DNA of 32,193 nt from Acidobacteriota bacterium (GTDB lineage: Bacteria > Acidobacteriota > Terriglobia > Terriglobales > Acidobacteriaceae). Shown here piece by piece: positions 1 to 7,062 of this stretch. Every line of letters starts with the position of its first letter. Position 1 is the first letter of the stretch. The translations under genes and the position numbers were made by a program. Under the pieces are notes generated by a model that did not search any database, was not told the origin of the DNA, and saw only the letters and a program-made list of their open reading frames with translations. Location of the stretch: assembly GCA_021779935.1 (NCBI GenBank), contig JAJXZT010000013.1, positions 1-32,193 of the forward strand, written 5' to 3'.

Positions 1-170
1 ACTGAAATAGCCCCAGTTCCGCTCGTTTCTTGCGAACGAACATTCGCCACCAAGCCTGCTCAGGAAAACCAAGAACCGCCCCGATCACACCCGCACACGC
101 AGTCGGTTACTCAGACAGGCTCCTAGCCCGGCCTCATAGTCCAGTTAAGCGAAACTGCACGCACGGCCGG

Positions 171-176
171 TATACT
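171..176 (+). promoter_or_regulatory. possible -10 element of the lipoprotein gene
   Basis: TATACT is a good sigma70-type -10 match 63 nt upstream of the chosen start at 239. No convincing -35 hexamer sits 16-18 nt before it (nearest TTAAGC at 145-150 is 20 nt away), so this is tentative. The rest of 1-170 holds only short imperfect hairpins and no ORF that I trust. Confidence 0.3.
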
Positions 177-238
177 GATTGTGGGGCAGATTCATCCATG
201 GCACTACGGTCCCATGGCCTCCCGCCCTCGACATGCCT

Positions 239-769
239 ATGAAAACATCTTCAAAAAGCATAGCACTTGTCCTGCTGATTGCGGTCGCCTGCCTCTCTGC
301 CTGTCGCAAGGAAGACCACGAAACAAAAATCAAGCCTAGCCGCCTGATCGGAACTCTCTACAGCGGGCAGAGTCTCGAAGCGGTTGAGCGCGAGCTGCAC
401 CTCGGCGCCGGAAACTGGCAGGTCCTTGAAGATCGTCGTCCGCTCCCTTCCGATCCCCGCCCCCCGTTTCGCATCTATACCATCTCGCTCAAGAACTTTA
501 ACGAATACGGGCAAAATGGCGATTTGGTGCTTTCGTTTTTTAACGATCAGTTGATGACCACCATGTTTTATCCTGTCAGCATCGATTCCTTCCGCACCGC
601 CGTGGAGCAGCATGCTGGCATCTCTTTTGGCTCCACCGGAGCCGCTGAAATTGCGCCTTCCACGCGTGTCTGGGTCGGCAAAGACGACTCCGGGCGCAGT
701 TATATCGGATGGATCGACAAAAAACTACAGGCCGTTCAGGACACGTGGATTCAGCAGTATGACAAGTAA
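239..769 (+). CDS. predicted lipoprotein of unknown function
   Basis: 176 residues. The N-terminus MKTSSKSIALVLLIAV followed by a lipobox (LSAC, Cys about residue 22) indicates export and lipid attachment. The start at 239 is preferred over in-frame upstream TTG 179 or ATG 233 because it gives a canonical signal peptide. The mature part is mixed alpha/beta, with no family that I recognise; it contains a GQSLEAVERELHLG stretch that could be a substrate-independent binding fold such as the SmpA/OmlA type, but that is only a guess. Its last 11 nt overlap the chorismate mutase start at 759, so the two are probably co-transcribed and translationally coupled, although no functional link between them is obvious. 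Confidence 0.75.
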   Translation: MKTSSKSIALVLLIAVACLSACRKEDHETKIKPSRLIGTLYSGQSLEAVERELHLGAGNWQVLEDRRPLPSDPRPPFRIYTISLKNFNEYGQNGDLVLSFFNDQLMTTMFYPVSIDSFRTAVEQHAGISFGSTGAAEIAPSTRVWVGKDDSGRSYIGWIDKKLQAVQDTWIQQYDK

Positions 770-1049
770 CCCCAGCACCATCGCCGAGTGGCGCGAGCGC
801 ATCGATCGTCTCGATGCCGAACTTGTTCGCTTGCTCAACGAGCGCGCCGTTGCCGCCAGTCAAATCGGATTCTTGAAACGTACCTCCGATCTGCCAGTCG
901 TCGAACCCAATCGCGAACTCACCATTTTTTCGAACGTCCGGGCACTGAACGCCGGTCCTATTCCGGATGCCGATCTGGAGGGCATCTTCGAGCGCATCAT
1001 CGAAACCATGCGCGAGCTTCAGCGCCGCCAGATCGAGGCGGGCGATTAA
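759..1049 (+). CDS. chorismate mutase, AroQ class
   Basis: 96 residues, the usual size of a monofunctional AroQ-type all-helical mutase, which converts chorismate to prephenate in the cytoplasm. The key pattern is visible: WRERIDRLDAELVRLLNERA at 11-30 (Arg14, Arg29), Lys40 in the IGFLK segment, Arg52-Glu53 in EPNRE, and Gln88 in the last helix; these correspond to the active-site Arg, Arg, Lys, Arg/Glu and Gln of the E. coli P-protein mutase domain. ATG 759 is chosen because the longer upstream reading frame is the shadow of the lipoprotein gene. It is followed 41 nt later by prephenate dehydrogenase, giving two consecutive steps toward tyrosine as separate proteins rather than a fused T-protein. 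Confidence 0.9.
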   Translation: MTSNPSTIAEWRERIDRLDAELVRLLNERAVAASQIGFLKRTSDLPVVEPNRELTIFSNVRALNAGPIPDADLEGIFERIIETMRELQRRQIEAGD

Positions 1050-1090
1050 TCTCGCTGGCCCGTGCCGTGATTCGGGTAGACTGCAAGACA

Positions 1091-1999
1091 ATGATTTCTC
1101 GCGTCGCCATTCTCGGCACAGGACTCATCGGTTCGTCCTTTGCGCTTGCGCTCAAGCAGCGTGCGACGGGCCTTCGCATCGTCGGCTGCGACCGCCCCGA
1201 GGTGCTCGCTCGCGCCCGTGCCGCTGGCATCATCGACGATGCGGAATCGAATCCGGTCGAAGCGATTGCCGGTTGTCAGTTGATTCTGCTCGCCGCCCCT
1301 GTACAGGCTAATCTCGAATTGCTTCGGACAATCGCGCCGCATCTTCCGCCGGATGCGCTGGTCACGGATGCCGGCAGCACAAAGGCGAACATCGCTGCTC
1401 TTGCCGTGGAATTGTTTGGCGGCGACTCGCTCCGCCGTTTTCTTCCCGGTCATCCCATCGCCGGAAAGGAAGTCTCCGGCGTGGAACACGCCGACGGCAA
1501 TCTTTTCGTGGGCGCAAGCTGGGTGTTTACCCCGGAACAGGGCCTGCACGCCCTCATTGCGCCGGAATTCAGCCGCGGTCTGCACGCTGAGTTCATGCGC
1601 TTGCTCGAAGCGATTGGCGCACGCATCGTTGTCACCACTCCCGCCGAACACGACCGCGTGCTCGCCTACACCAGCCACCTTCCTCAATTAGTCTCCACTG
1701 CGCTGGCCGCAACCTTGCTCGATGCCATGCAGAATCAGCCCGGCCTGCGCGAACTGAGTGGCCGCGCCTTGCGCGAGATGACTCGTCTTGCTGCCAGCGA
1801 TCCACGCATGTGGTCAGGCATCGCCTCACAGAATCGCGCCAACCTTGTTTCAGCCCTGTTTGAGATGGAACACGCTCTGGCTCGTCTGCGTCTGTCGCTT
1901 GGTACCGAGGAGTTTACACACGAGTTCGAACGCGCCCGCCGTTTCGACTTCGACTCGACTCCCGCTTCGGAAGAAAGCACGGACCCGCCGAAATTCTGA
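1091..1999 (+). CDS. tyrA: prephenate dehydrogenase
   Basis: 302 residues. Oxidative decarboxylation of prephenate to 4-hydroxyphenylpyruvate with NAD(P)+. The N-terminal Rossmann motif GTGLIGSSF is at residues 9-17; further family marks are the GHPIAGKEVSG loop near residue 120 with its catalytic-type His, and the HDRVLAYTSHLPQLVSTAL segment of the helical dimerisation domain (His of SHLPQ). ATG 1091 places the Rossmann strand at the very N-terminus; the longer frame upstream is out of keeping with the family. A GGGTAG stretch about 11 nt upstream may serve as ribosome-binding site. Its position behind chorismate mutase supports the assignment. Confidence 0.93.
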   Translation: MISRVAILGTGLIGSSFALALKQRATGLRIVGCDRPEVLARARAAGIIDDAESNPVEAIAGCQLILLAAPVQANLELLRTIAPHLPPDALVTDAGSTKANIAALAVELFGGDSLRRFLPGHPIAGKEVSGVEHADGNLFVGASWVFTPEQGLHALIAPEFSRGLHAEFMRLLEAIGARIVVTTPAEHDRVLAYTSHLPQLVSTALAATLLDAMQNQPGLRELSGRALREMTRLAASDPRMWSGIASQNRANLVSALFEMEHALARLRLSLGTEEFTHEFERARRFDFDSTPASEESTDPPKF

Positions 2000-2055
2000 T
2001 AAGAGCGTCAGTGTTCGCCAGTCCCGCAATGGTTTCTGGAAATCCGCTAAGACTG

Positions 2056-2082
2056 TTGTACACCTGCTTCATTTAGTACAAT
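2056..2082 (+). promoter_or_regulatory. putative scoAB promoter with inverted repeat TTGTAC-N14-GTACAA
   Basis: TACAAT (2077-2082) is a 5/6 match to a -10 box. TTGTAC (2056-2061), a partial -35 match, lies 15 nt upstream, shorter than optimal. The same bases form a perfect inverted repeat, TTGTAC at 2056-2061 and GTACAA at 2076-2081, so a dimeric regulator could cover the promoter. Distance to the scoA ATG is about 58 nt. Confidence 0.4.
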
Positions 2083-2140
2083 CGTCGGTCTGCCTAAGCC
2101 CCGGTCAGGGCTTCCGAGCAGCATGTGGGGCCAGCCATCT

Positions 2141-2836
2141 ATGAAAAAAGTCTTTGCTAATGCCGACGAGGCAATCTTCGATATTCACGACGGCGCCACC
2201 CTCATGGTGGGCGGTTTTGGTCTGTGCGGTATTCCCGAGAATCTTATCGGCGCCCTGGTCAAGAAGGGCGTCAAGGATCTCAACACCATCAGCAACAATA
2301 TGGGCGTCGACGAATTCGGTCTCGGACTGCTATTGCAGAAGGGGCAGATTCGCAGCCACAAGGGAAGTTACGTCGGAGAGAATCGGCTCTTCGAGGAAAT
2401 GGTGCTTGCCGGAAAGCTCGATCTTGAACTCATCCCGCAGGGCACTCTTGCCGAGCGCATTCGCGCGGGCGGTGCGGGCATCCCGGCATTTTTTACGCCG
2501 ACCGGTGTCGGCACCGTCGTTGCCGAGGGTAAGGAGACGCGCGAATTTGACGGTCGTACCTATGTCATGGAACGTTGGCTCAAGGCCGATTTCTCGCTCG
2601 TCAAGGCATGGAAGGGCGACAAGTGGGGCAACCTTGTCTATCGCAAGACGGCGCGGAACTTCAATCCCATGATTGCCACCGCCGGAAAGATCACCATCGC
2701 TGAAGTTGAGGAACTTGTCGAACCCGGCGAGATTCCTCCCGACCAGGTCCATACGCCGAGCATCTACGTCCAGCGCATCTTCCAGTCCGTTGGCGAGGAG
2801 AAGCGCATCGAACGGCGTACCGTGCGCAAGGCCTGA
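2141..2836 (+). CDS. scoA: 3-oxoacid CoA-transferase subunit A
   Basis: 231 residues. Alpha subunit of a family I CoA-transferase that moves CoA from succinyl-CoA (or acetyl-CoA) to a 3-oxoacid such as acetoacetate. The PROSITE-type signature is clear near the start: DGATLMVGGFGLCGIPENL at about residues 17-35. The GGAGIPAFFTPTGVGT segment about residues 108-123 is also typical. ATG 2141 gives the family-standard N-terminus; the in-frame ATG at 2123 adds six atypical residues and the SD-like GGGG would then be inside the gene. scoB follows after 42 nt, so the two form an operon. I cannot decide the exact acyl substrate from sequence alone. Confidence 0.93.
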   Translation: MKKVFANADEAIFDIHDGATLMVGGFGLCGIPENLIGALVKKGVKDLNTISNNMGVDEFGLGLLLQKGQIRSHKGSYVGENRLFEEMVLAGKLDLELIPQGTLAERIRAGGAGIPAFFTPTGVGTVVAEGKETREFDGRTYVMERWLKADFSLVKAWKGDKWGNLVYRKTARNFNPMIATAGKITIAEVEELVEPGEIPPDQVHTPSIYVQRIFQSVGEEKRIERRTVRKA

Positions 2837-2878
2837 GCGCATCGCAAAAACGATTTATATCGTAGAACGAGGAATCTT

Positions 2879-3577
2879 ATGGGTGGAACGGTTTCGAAAG
2901 TCGGTAAGGCGATGGATCCCAGCAAGCGCGAGTTCATCGTGAAGCGTATTGCCCGCGAACTGCGCGACGGCTACTACGTTAATCTCGGCATTGGAATGCC
3001 TACGCTCGTCGCGAACTACGTGCCCGACGACATTGAAGTCATTCTCCAGAGCGAGAATGGCATGCTCGGCGTCGGTCCGTATCCCGTCGAAGGCACGGAA
3101 GACGCCGACCTCATCAACGCTGGCAAGGAGACGGTCACGGAGATTCCCGGCACGGCGTTCTTCTCCAGCGCCGAGTCTTTCGCCATGATTCGAGGCGGTC
3201 ACGTTGACCTGAGCGTGCTCGGCGCCATGGAAGTCGATGAGCAAGGCAATCTTGCCAACTGGATGATCCCCGGCAAGATGGTCAAGGGCATGGGCGGGGC
3301 CATGGATCTCGTCGCCAGCGCCAAGCGCCTGATGGTTGCCATGGAGCACACAACGCGCGACGGTCAGCCTAAGATACTCAAGCGCTGTACGTTACCCATC
3401 ACTGGATTGAAGGTTGTCGATACAATCGTCACCGAGATGGCATACATCCGCGTTGTGCAGGGAACCGGGTTGGTGCTGGAGGAGATTGCGCCGGGACTCA
3501 CCGTGGAAGACGTGCAATCCGTCACGGAGCCGAAGTTGACCGTGAGTCCTTCGTTGAAGGAAATGAAGGCAGACTAG
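2879..3577 (+). CDS. scoB: 3-oxoacid CoA-transferase subunit B
   Basis: 232 residues. Beta subunit carrying the catalytic glutamate in the [10 protein letters not shown] motif (about residues 59-68), which forms the glutamyl-CoA thioester intermediate of family I CoA-transferases. The [15 protein letters not shown] segment and the [15 protein letters not shown] segment are characteristic. ATG 2879 has an ACGAGGA ribosome-binding site a few nt upstream; the start at 2912 (MDPSKREF) is possible and would remove an 11-residue N-terminal extension. It lies 42 nt behind scoA and the pair should form a heteromeric enzyme of ketone-body or short-chain 3-oxoacid use. Confidence 0.93.
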   Translation: MGGTVSKVGKAMDPSKREFIVKRIARELRDGYYVNLGIGMPTLVANYVPDDIEVILQSENGMLGVGPYPVEGTEDADLINAGKETVTEIPGTAFFSSAESFAMIRGGHVDLSVLGAMEVDEQGNLANWMIPGKMVKGMGGAMDLVASAKRLMVAMEHTTRDGQPKILKRCTLPITGLKVVDTIVTEMAYIRVVQGTGLVLEEIAPGLTVEDVQSVTEPKLTVSPSLKEMKAD

Positions 3578-3589
3578 GTTTGTTCGGAT

Positions 3590-3622
3590 GCCCCACTCTG
3601 AGCGTTGCGCGAGGGGTGGGGC
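3590..3622. terminator. GC-rich hairpin between convergent scoB and small membrane gene
   Basis: GCCCCAC (3590-3596) pairs with GTGGGGC (3616-3622), extended by one G-U and one C-G pair. It lies exactly in the 53-nt gap between two convergent genes, so it could end both transcripts. There is no long T tract. Its sequence style (GGGTGGGGC) resembles the hairpin at 4935-4974. Confidence 0.5.
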
Positions 3623-3630
3623 CTGGTCCG

Positions 3631-3831
3631 CTACGCTCTGCGTGCGCCGCCCAGCACTCGCGCGGGCAGCATGATGATCGCCTTCACCAGCTCCAGAACT
3701 CCCTCCACGGCAATTCCCAGCAACCGAAAGGGCAGCAGAAACAGCCAGATAATTGGGTAGAGCACCAGCGCCAGCAGCGCCAGTGGCCAGCAGATCAAGC
3801 ACAGCAGAATCCACAGCAGGAACGTGAGCAT
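3631..3831 (-). CDS. small hydrophobic membrane protein
   Basis: 66 residues, start at 3831 (ATG) with GAGG about 8 nt upstream; the longer frame starting at 3864 adds a non-hydrophobic 11-residue leader. Residues 3-35 form two closely spaced hydrophobic segments (LLWILLCLICWPLALLALVL, then IIWLFLLPF) and a more amphipathic helix follows, ending in a positively charged GGARRA tail, so a helical hairpin in the inner membrane is likely. No family assignment. The opposite strand reads as a Gln-rich frame that is a compositional shadow. Confidence 0.65.
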   Translation of the reverse strand: MLTFLLWILLCLICWPLALLALVLYPIIWLFLLPFRLLGIAVEGVLELVKAIIMLPARVLGGARRA

Positions 3832-3951
3832 AAAAGCGCCTCTGTCACCTGATACGCATTCCATTCGATATCAGTTCCATCTGTTTGTCACCACTGAATC
3901 GATCAATGCGCCATTCTGCGCTCAACCTTGGGACGGATCAGGAAGGTGCCG

Positions 3952-4602
3952 TCAAGCGCCGTCGGCAAGGTGCCGCTTCAGAAAGAAGTACGTCCGCTGT
4001 CCCGCGTCCATCATGTCCAATCCGCGAAGCACATGCCCCGCATTCGGATAGAGCTTCATCTCGTAGGCCAGTCCGCGAGACTCCAGCAGTTTCGCGATCT
4101 TGTGCGCCTCGGATACGGGAACCTTGTCATCCTTCTCGCCATGCAGGATCAGAACCGGCGCTATGTGCGTCAAATCCTTTGCCGTCTGCTCCGTAAGTCC
4201 GCCAAAGAAATCCACCACTGCCTTAACGCGCTCCTGCCTTGATCCAAGCGTAATTGCCATGAATCCGCCCAGTGAAAATCCAATGATTCCCACCCGCGTT
4301 CCGTCGGCTACCGCCTGTTGGGCGGCGAAGTCGAGTCCGTCGGACACAACCTGCAGCCATGTCAGGTATTCCCTCCAGACCGTCGCGGAGTCTGCGTATT
4401 CCGTTCCTGTCGCGTCAAAGTAGTGCGGCACGCAGACGAAGAAGCCGCGGTTTGCCAGCATCTGCGCAAAGTCCGCGTATCCATTGTTGGCGAGTCCGTC
4501 CGCGCCGTGCAACGCGCACACCACCGGGTAGCGCCCTTCTTTTGACGGCGTGTACACGTCCATGTTGATTTCTTTGGATTGGCTCTCGTAGGAAACTTTC
4601 AA
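3952..4602 (-). CDS. dienelactone hydrolase family alpha/beta hydrolase
   Basis: 216 residues. Alpha/beta-hydrolase of the DLH family. The nucleophile elbow GFSLGG puts Ser110 where classical dienelactone hydrolases have Cys; Asp158 in GEKDDKVP and His190 in NAGH complete a triad. An LHGADGL oxyanion-type loop is at 31-37. The start is TTG at 4600-4602: a TGA stop immediately precedes it in frame, and GAAGGTG lies 6 nt upstream; the alternative, Met14, would remove the first strand. Ester or lactone hydrolysis is likely but the substrate is unknown. The start codon lies in one arm of a 12-bp inverted repeat (see 4594-4641). Confidence 0.87.
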   Translation of the reverse strand: MKVSYESQSKEINMDVYTPSKEGRYPVVCALHGADGLANNGYADFAQMLANRGFFVCVPHYFDATGTEYADSATVWREYLTWLQVVSDGLDFAAQQAVADGTRVGIIGFSLGGFMAITLGSRQERVKAVVDFFGGLTEQTAKDLTHIAPVLILHGEKDDKVPVSEAHKIAKLLESRGLAYEMKLYPNAGHVLRGLDMMDAGQRTYFFLKRHLADGA

Positions 4603-4641
4603 TCAATGCACCTTCACTTGGCGTAGCGATGATTGAAAGTT
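4594..4641 (-). promoter_or_regulatory. 12-bp perfect inverted repeat enclosing the DLH ribosome-binding site and start
   Basis: AACTTTCAATCA (4594-4605) and TGATTGAAAGTT (4630-4641) are exact reverse complements separated by 24 nt. In the leftward transcript the SD-like GAAGGTG is in the loop and the TTG start is in the downstream arm, so a hairpin would mask the start codon. An operator for a dimeric protein is the alternative reading. Confidence 0.45.
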
Positions 4642-4678
4642 ACGGGAAAAGCGCGCAGTTGCGCAAGTCGCGTGCCTG

Positions 4679-4813
4679 CTATGCGCCTGGTTCACGAAGC
4701 CGTACAAACCACTCCGAGACAATCAGCAGCATCGTCCCGCTGAAGCCAAGGTTCATCATAGGGAGGATGAGCCGGCCGGCAATTTTCTCGAAGATGGTGC
4801 GCGCGATGAGCAT
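4679..4813 (-). CDS. possible small membrane-associated protein
   Basis: 44 residues, ATG at 4811-4813, TAG at 4679-4681. A good AGGGAA ribosome-binding site lies about 6 nt upstream. The middle is hydrophobic (LILPMMNLGFSGTMLLIV) and ends with charged WFVRLREPG, suggesting one membrane-inserted helix. It reads leftward toward the DLH gene, 76 nt away. No homologue comes to mind; the evidence is the start signal and the amphipathic composition only. A competing 93-residue frame on the plus strand (4629-4910) has no ribosome-binding site or recognisable domain. Confidence 0.45.
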   Translation of the reverse strand: MLIARTIFEKIAGRLILPMMNLGFSGTMLLIVSEWFVRLREPGA

Positions 4814-4934
4814 TTTGTTTTCCCTATGTGTTGGAACCCGCATCCGCTGCGGGAGTTCCGCGCAGGCGTATATCGCACGGGAAAACTTGGTGGGCGCAGA
4901 GCTTATCTGAAGCGAAGATGAAATGAGTCGGAAT

Positions 4935-4974
4935 GCTCCACCCTGCTCGGCCGAAGTTGCAGCCAGGGTGGAGC
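4935..4974 (-). terminator. 11-bp hairpin downstream of mtnA
   Basis: GCTCCACCCTG (4935-4945) and CAGGGTGGAGC (4964-4974) are perfect reverse complements with an 18-nt loop, just beyond the mtnA stop at 4990. No strong T tract follows on the leftward strand, so termination efficiency is uncertain. Confidence 0.5.
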
Positions 4975-4989
4975 GTTTCCCAGTTTTGT

Positions 4990-6027
4990 TTAGTCGCCAG
5001 TCAGTTTCAGTAGCGACTCCGCGAATGGCGCCCTCGCCACACCGCGCTCCGTGATGATTGCTGCAATGTATTTCGCCGGAGTCACGTCGAACGCCGGGTT
5101 TTCCACGTTCACTCCTGTTGGCGCAATCTGCTTGCCCGCCAGGTGTGTCACTTCCGTGGAAGCCCGCTGCTCGATCGGAATCTTCGAGCCGTTTGGTGTT
5201 TCCAGGTCGACGGTTGAAAACGGCGCAGCCACGTAGAACGGAATGCCGTGCTCCTTCGCCAGGATTGCCACCGAGTACGTGCCGATCTTGTTCGCCGTGT
5301 CGCCGTTGGCTGCGATGCGGTCCGCGCCCACGATCACTGCGCCAATTTTTCCTTGCGCCATGATGTAGCCGGCCATGTTATCGGAAATCAGCGTGGTCGG
5401 AATTCCATCCTTCATCAGTTCCCATGCCGTCAGCCGTGCGCCTTGCAGAAATGGCCGTGTCTCGTCGGCGAACACGTGCAATTTCTTGCCACTCTCCACC
5501 GCCGCGCGAATCACGCCAAGCGCCGTGCCGTAGCCCGCCGTTGCCAGTGCGCCCGCGTTGCAGTGCGTCAGCACTCCACCCGAAGCCGGCATCAGCACTG
5601 CGCCGTTGCGCCCCATCGCCTCGTTCGCCGCAATATCTTCCGTGTACATCCTCTGCGCTTCGTCGATCAGGCCCTGTTTCGCTGCTGTGAGCGAACTTGA
5701 ACTGAGCGCCTCGAACTTCGCCTGCATGCGCCGAATGGCCCAGAACAGGTTCACGGCTGTCGGACGCGTCGCGCCCATTACGCGGCAAATTTCACCGAAG
5801 CTTCTGCGGAACTCCGACAGGTTGTGGGTTTTCAGATCGCGGACGCCCAGCGCAATACCCATCGCCGCGGCCACTCCGATTGCTGGTGCGCCGCGCACGA
5901 TCATCGTCCGGATCGCTTCCGCGACTTCCTCGTAATTCTGGCAGGTGACGTAAACTTCTTCGGTTGGCAGTTTCGTCTGATCGATGAAAACAACGCCTTC
6001 ATCGGTCCATTCAAGAGTCTTTACCAC
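4990..6027 (-). CDS. mtnA: S-methyl-5-thioribose-1-phosphate isomerase
   Basis: 345 residues, standard for the family (aldose-ketose isomerase of the methionine salvage pathway, also related to eIF2B-alpha). The catalytic Cys156 lies in [13 protein letters not shown] and Asp236 in [18 protein letters not shown]; the [13 protein letters not shown] motif is at about 45-57. The start is GTG at 6025-6027, since no in-frame ATG exists before the TAG at 6067-6069; AAGGGA is about 13 nt upstream, slightly far. It has no other salvage genes next to it, so it is probably expressed alone, ending at the 4935-4974 hairpin. Confidence 0.95.
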   Translation of the reverse strand: MVKTLEWTDEGVVFIDQTKLPTEEVYVTCQNYEEVAEAIRTMIVRGAPAIGVAAAMGIALGVRDLKTHNLSEFRRSFGEICRVMGATRPTAVNLFWAIRRMQAKFEALSSSSLTAAKQGLIDEAQRMYTEDIAANEAMGRNGAVLMPASGGVLTHCNAGALATAGYGTALGVIRAAVESGKKLHVFADETRPFLQGARLTAWELMKDGIPTTLISDNMAGYIMAQGKIGAVIVGADRIAANGDTANKIGTYSVAILAKEHGIPFYVAAPFSTVDLETPNGSKIPIEQRASTEVTHLAGKQIAPTGVNVENPAFDVTPAKYIAAIITERGVARAPFAESLLKLTGD

Positions 6028-6120
6028 GGGCAGTGTCCATCCCTTGCTGAGTTCGGTAGTCCGGTTCTAGTGTAACTGTTTTGTACGCATCCTCCCACCG
6101 CCGCCCCATATGGGCTTCTC

Positions 6121-6139
6121 CGCGCCGCTTGTCGGCGCG
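6121..6139. repeat. 7-bp GC hairpin in the mtnA / mini-lipoprotein divergent region
   Basis: CGCGCCG (6121-6127) and CGGCGCG (6133-6139) flank a CTTGT loop. It sits between the divergent mtnA and the gene at 6216 and is followed by TATAAC (6142-6147), which could be a -10 box for the rightward gene. No convincing -35 was found. Confidence 0.35.
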
Positions 6140-6215
6140 CGTATAACAATAAAATGATGGAAATCAATGTTGCGGAGTGATATATCTCACTGGCTCGCCA
6201 TCACCGGGAGTTTGT

Positions 6216-6464
6216 ATGAAGAAGTTGCTGTTCGCTGTTCTCGCCGTGCTCATGATGCTGGGTTGTGCCCGCCGGTTCGGTCCCCCTGTTCAGTCCGGGC
6301 CGTACATCCGTTCCCACCGCTATCACTACCGCCGTCGCCACGATCGCTATCGGCGTCACCATCGCGATCGCGGCCGTCATCGCGATTACGATCACGATGG
6401 TGATCACGATCATCACGGTCGCCTTGCCCGGGCGGTTGTCCCCGGCCTGACCGATCTAGGCTAG
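6216..6464 (+). CDS. small lipoprotein with His/Arg/Asp/Tyr-rich tail
   Basis: 82 residues. MKKLLFAVLAVLMMLGC is a compact lipoprotein signal with Cys17 as the acylated residue. ATG 6216 has GGGAG 6 nt upstream; a 13-residue longer frame from 6177 is less likely. Residues 30-67 are extremely low complexity: alternating His, Arg, Tyr and Asp (HRYHYRRRHDRYRRHHRDR then HRDYDHDGDHDHHGR), with an early Arg-rich half and a later Asp/His-rich half. Such composition could bind metal ions or polyanions, but no function is shown. The other frames of this tract are hydrophobic or repetitive shadows. It ends 13 nt before a perfect terminator. Confidence 0.75.
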   Translation: MKKLLFAVLAVLMMLGCARRFGPPVQSGPYIRSHRYHYRRRHDRYRRHHRDRGRHRDYDHDGDHDHHGRLARAVVPGLTDLG

Positions 6465-6477
6465 CGACTTCCAACAG

Positions 6478-6502
6478 AAAAGCCCTCGTTGAGAGGGCTT
6501 TT
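6478..6502. terminator. bidirectional intrinsic terminator
   Basis: AAAAGCCCTC (6478-6487) and GAGGGCTTTT (6493-6502) form a perfect 10-bp stem with a 5-nt loop. The A and T ends provide a U tract on both strands. It separates the convergent mini-lipoprotein and VOC genes. Confidence 0.9.
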
Positions 6503-6527
6503 ATCGCAATCGCCTGGCGCGAAAGTC

Positions 6528-6911
6528 TTACTCCAGCTTATGCGCCGCGCGCAGTCCAGACTTCATTTCGATGATTTGGATTCCGTATCCGTCCGGATCG
6601 CGCAGCAATGCCCAACGTCCGAATGGCTCCTCGCGCGGTTCGGTCGAAAAGTGTCCTCCACGCCGCTTCAGCTCCGCCGTTGCGCGCGTAATGTCGTCCA
6701 CGTAGATCCCGAACGTGCAGCCCGAAGTCGGCCCTACCTGCACTTCTTCGCCCTCCGGATGCAATCCGATCAGCACCGTACCTGCATCGAACTGGCTCCA
6801 GTTGCTCTGCTCAAACAGCATTTGCAGGCCCAGCACGTCGCGATAGAAGGCGACGCTGCGTTTCATGTCCTTCACCACCACCATGATCAATCCAAGCTTT
6901 CCAACCTGCAT
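6528..6911 (-). CDS. VOC family (glyoxalase/bleomycin resistance-like) protein
   Basis: 127 residues, a single vicinal-oxygen-chelate module pair. The first half opens LGLIMVVVKDMKRSVAFYRDVLGLQ and the second half ends FGRWALLRDPDGYGIQIIE, the classic beta-alpha-beta-beta-beta repeats with a metal-type Glu near the end. The usual first-half His is replaced by Val/Met surroundings, so metal binding and enzymatic activity cannot be assumed. ATG at 6909-6911 is preceded by GGGAG about 8 nt upstream; a further 18 codons upstream are atypical. It lies downstream of pyrE with a 151-nt gap and is last before the terminator at 6478-6502. Confidence 0.88.
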   Translation of the reverse strand: MQVGKLGLIMVVVKDMKRSVAFYRDVLGLQMLFEQSNWSQFDAGTVLIGLHPEGEEVQVGPTSGCTFGIYVDDITRATAELKRRGGHFSTEPREEPFGRWALLRDPDGYGIQIIEMKSGLRAAHKLE

Positions 6912-7062
6912 GGTTTCTCTCCCAATCGCGGGTCGCCGCCCGCGAACACCAGCCGGGAGCGCCACTTCAACGTCAGTCTAAAGGTGCGGCCACGGCCCAA
7001 CTATGACGTGCGTCACAACCATCCGGGATTCTTTATCGTCGCGCGCGTGCGTCGTCTGGCTG

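Noticed and set aside
30-242. 70-residue frame at the window start
   Set aside because: Composition random, no start signal; overlaps the likely promoter of the lipoprotein gene.
3580-3852. Gln-rich 90-residue frame
   Set aside because: Antisense of a hydrophobic membrane gene (Leu codons read as Gln); no independent support.
4629-4910. 93-residue plus-strand frame
   Set aside because: No ribosome-binding site or domain; overlaps a better minus-strand small gene.
6201-6450. Very hydrophobic Ile/Val/Ala frames on both strands over the His-rich tail
   Set aside because: They are other readings of the repetitive CAT/CGC/GAT codons; only the frame at 6216 has a signal peptide and ribosome-binding site.
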